From: Euryarchaeota archaeon UBA549 | GTDB taxonomy: Archaea > Thermoplasmatota > Poseidoniia > Poseidoniales > Poseidoniaceae | Length of the DNA: 15,048 nt | Assembly: GCA_002495645.1 (NCBI GenBank) | Contig: DAGF01000053.1 | Location: forward strand, 1 to 15,048 | Reading direction: 5' to 3' | Shown here: positions 13,678-15,048 of the stretch, piece after piece | Layout: every line of letters starts with the position of its first letter | How positions within the stretch are numbered: the first letter of the stretch is position 1 | Program-made: the position numbers and the translations under genes | Notes under the pieces: model-generated | What the model saw: the letters and a program-made list of their open reading frames with translations, nothing else | Told to the model about the DNA's origin: nothing | Databases searched by the model: none

Positions 13678-13712
13678 GATGTTTCTTCTCACTTGACAGC
13701 CTATGAAACATC
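13678..13712. promoter_or_regulatory. 8-bp inverted repeat, candidate operator of the 13027-13677 gene
   Basis: GATGTTTC (13678-13685) and GAAACATC (13705-13712) are perfect reverse complements separated by 19 bases. One arm touches the start codon of the minus-strand gene. The other overlaps the likely TATA region, which reads TTTCATA on the minus strand about 25-31 bases upstream of the ATG. A protein bound across both arms would cover promoter and start. Arm spacing of 27 bases centre to centre is about two and a half helical turns, which is not ideal for same-face binding, so RNA structure is an alternative. Confidence 0.4.
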
Positions 13713-13850
13713 CCCTTGGCCACAACCGAGAAGGTCCGTTTTGAGCAGTTTTTCACGCCTTTTCAATCGGGGAGCACCTCGTTTCTCCGGGGGCCGTCCC
13801 GTTCTGTCGAAAGGGTCGCGTTCATGTAGAAGCGCCATGTGCGAGGAGGC

Positions 13851-15032
13851 ATGAGTGACCATCGCATCACGGTTCTGCCAGGCGACGGGACGGGTCGAGA
13901 AGTGGCGCTAGAGGCGCAACGCATCCTCGATACCATTCAGGAGCACTCCAATCACGGCTTCACCCAGACGGTCATTCCTTGCGGTGGAGAACACTACAAA
14001 GCCACCGGAGAAGAATGGGCTGAGGGCTCCTTTGACTTTTGCAAAAACGAAACGGACGCCATTTTCCTGGGTGCCATCGGTTATCCAGGTGCGCGCCTCC
14101 CAAACGGCGACCTCGCTGGCGGCTCGGTCATCTTGGGGCTTCGAAGCGGTCTTGACCTCTATGCCAACGTCCGTCCAATCAAACTCTACGAGGGCGTCCC
14201 CCACAAGATTCACGGTGGCTTCCGCCAAATTTGGGAACCGGGCATGGTCGACATGACCATTCTCCGAGAAAACACCGAGGGGCTCTACCACGCCCTTCTT
14301 CGCCGTTCTGCCGACCGAGCCCAAGGCCGAGAAGAGTACGAACCCGGGCCCATGACCTTCCCTGGACTGGACGGCGAGGTCGCTTACGACCCCCGCCCCA
14401 TTTCTCGAAACGGCTCGGAACGCCTGATTCGAATGGGCTTTGAAATCGCTGAGACCCGCAACGGCGCACCTGCTGACGGCGTTCGCCGTGTTTCTTGCAT
14501 TGACAAATCCAACGTCACCCGAGGATGCCAACTCTTCCGCTCCACCTTTGACGACGTCGCTTCAGAGTACCCTGGTACCGAGGCCGATTACGGCTATATC
14601 GACGCTTTCATGCAGTGGATCACCCGCTCGCCCGAGCACTACGACACCGTCGTGACCTCCAACATGTTCGGCGATATTTCCACCGACCTTGGGGCCGTTC
14701 TTCAGGGCGGCATGGGCATGGCGGCTTCGGGCAACATCGGTGATGACCACGCCTTCTTCGAGCCGGTGCACGGCTCCGCTCCCAAACACGCTGGACAGAA
14801 CAAGGTCAACCCCATCGCCTCCATCAACTCCATTCAGATGATGATGGATTACCTCGGTCGAAAAAACAACGACGACGACCTCGTCGCCGTTGGACGCCTC
14901 ATCGACGAGAGCGTGGCTGACCACCTCAAGGAAGGAAAGCACCTGACGTACGACATCGGCGGAACAGCCTCGTGCTCAGATGTTGGAGAAGGTATCGCCA
15001 ACCGACTTGCAGCGAAGCTCAAGGAACGCTGA
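13851..15032 (+). CDS. Isocitrate/isopropylmalate dehydrogenase family protein
   Basis: A 393-residue beta-decarboxylating dehydrogenase that oxidises a malate-type (2R)-hydroxyacid and decarboxylates it, with Mg/Mn and NAD(P). ITVLPGDGTGREV is at residues 6-18. The substrate arginines are R98 and R108 (GLRSGLDLYANVRP) and R139 (ILRENTEGLY), with Y146 following. K219 is in IDKSNV, and the metal aspartates D251, D275 and D279 are in IDAFMQW and NMFGDISTDL. The cofactor loop EPVHGSAPKHAGQNKVNP (304-321) has K312 where NADP-dependent isocitrate dehydrogenases have Lys and NAD-dependent isopropylmalate dehydrogenases have Asp, so NADP use is suggested. RENTEG differs from the RELTGG of LeuB, so I do not assign leuB or icd. 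The ATG at 13851 begins the conserved sequence; GAGGAGG ends only one base before it, too close for an ordinary ribosome site, and a GTG at 13839 is the alternative. Confidence 0.88.
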   Translation: MSDHRITVLPGDGTGREVALEAQRILDTIQEHSNHGFTQTVIPCGGEHYKATGEEWAEGSFDFCKNETDAIFLGAIGYPGARLPNGDLAGGSVILGLRSGLDLYANVRPIKLYEGVPHKIHGGFRQIWEPGMVDMTILRENTEGLYHALLRRSADRAQGREEYEPGPMTFPGLDGEVAYDPRPISRNGSERLIRMGFEIAETRNGAPADGVRRVSCIDKSNVTRGCQLFRSTFDDVASEYPGTEADYGYIDAFMQWITRSPEHYDTVVTSNMFGDISTDLGAVLQGGMGMAASGNIGDDHAFFEPVHGSAPKHAGQNKVNPIASINSIQMMMDYLGRKNNDDDLVAVGRLIDESVADHLKEGKHLTYDIGGTASCSDVGEGIANRLAAKLKER

Positions 15033-15048
15033 AGCCGAGCAAAGGGTA

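Noticed and set aside
13908..14531. Minus-strand open frame of 207 codons
   Set aside because: Antisense to the dehydrogenase, which has all catalytic residues in the plus frame.
1..15048. CRISPR arrays, tRNA or rRNA genes, transposases, integrases
   Set aside because: No spaced identical repeats, cloverleaf-compatible gaps or recombinase motifs were found; nearly all sequence is accounted for by protein genes.

Overview
The window looks like a compact archaeal chromosome segment. Transcription factor B (TFB) at the left edge and TATA-like boxes upstream of several genes point to Archaea. The gene content fits a free-living marine euryarchaeon of the Marine Group II / Poseidoniales type: RNase HI, an archaeal-type THEP1 NTPase, a lone GcvH, DUF2237 and many small membrane proteins. 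The lineage is an inference from style and content; no rRNA or tRNA gene is present to confirm it. Coding density is very high. The longest stretch without a gene is about 170 bases (13678-13850). I saw no insertion sequence, CRISPR array, integrase or tRNA.

Layout. 1-2099 (+): the C-terminal part of TFB, cut by the window edge, then a helical-repeat protein of unknown role. 2102-2515 (-) and 2568-3431 (+): a small membrane protein divergent from a GalU-type sugar-1-phosphate uridylyltransferase. 3428-5385 (-): a run of minus-strand genes, THEP1 NTPase, a two-TM protein, GcvH and RNase HI, the last two coupled by a GTGA overlap. 5496-8424 (-): two adjacent TerB-like genes that are ungapped paralogues of each other, followed by an orphan N6-adenine DNA methyltransferase with a TaqI-like C-terminal region. 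8519-9255 (+): a glutaredoxin-like protein and a DUF2237 protein. 9218-11270 (-): a sugar-nucleotide operon of an RmlA-like nucleotidyltransferase, a shortened UDP-sugar dehydrogenase and a GtrA-family membrane protein. 11306-12968 (-): three consecutive small membrane proteins, two of them with long helical tails. 13027-13677 (-): an unrecognised acidic protein whose start lies in an 8-bp inverted repeat. 13851-15032 (+): an isocitrate/isopropylmalate-family dehydrogenase.

How genes fit together. GalU, the RmlA-like enzyme, the short dehydrogenase and GtrA together suggest nucleotide-sugar activation, oxidation to a uronic acid and lipid-linked sugar transfer for a surface glycan (inference). 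The TerB-TerB-methyltransferase operon is the best candidate for an undescribed system: TerB proteins have been linked in published comparative genomics to DNA-processing and stress or defence modules, and here two copies precede an orphan methyltransferase with no nuclease in sight. The three-gene membrane set at 11306-12968 is the second candidate, a possible envelope complex without a named family.
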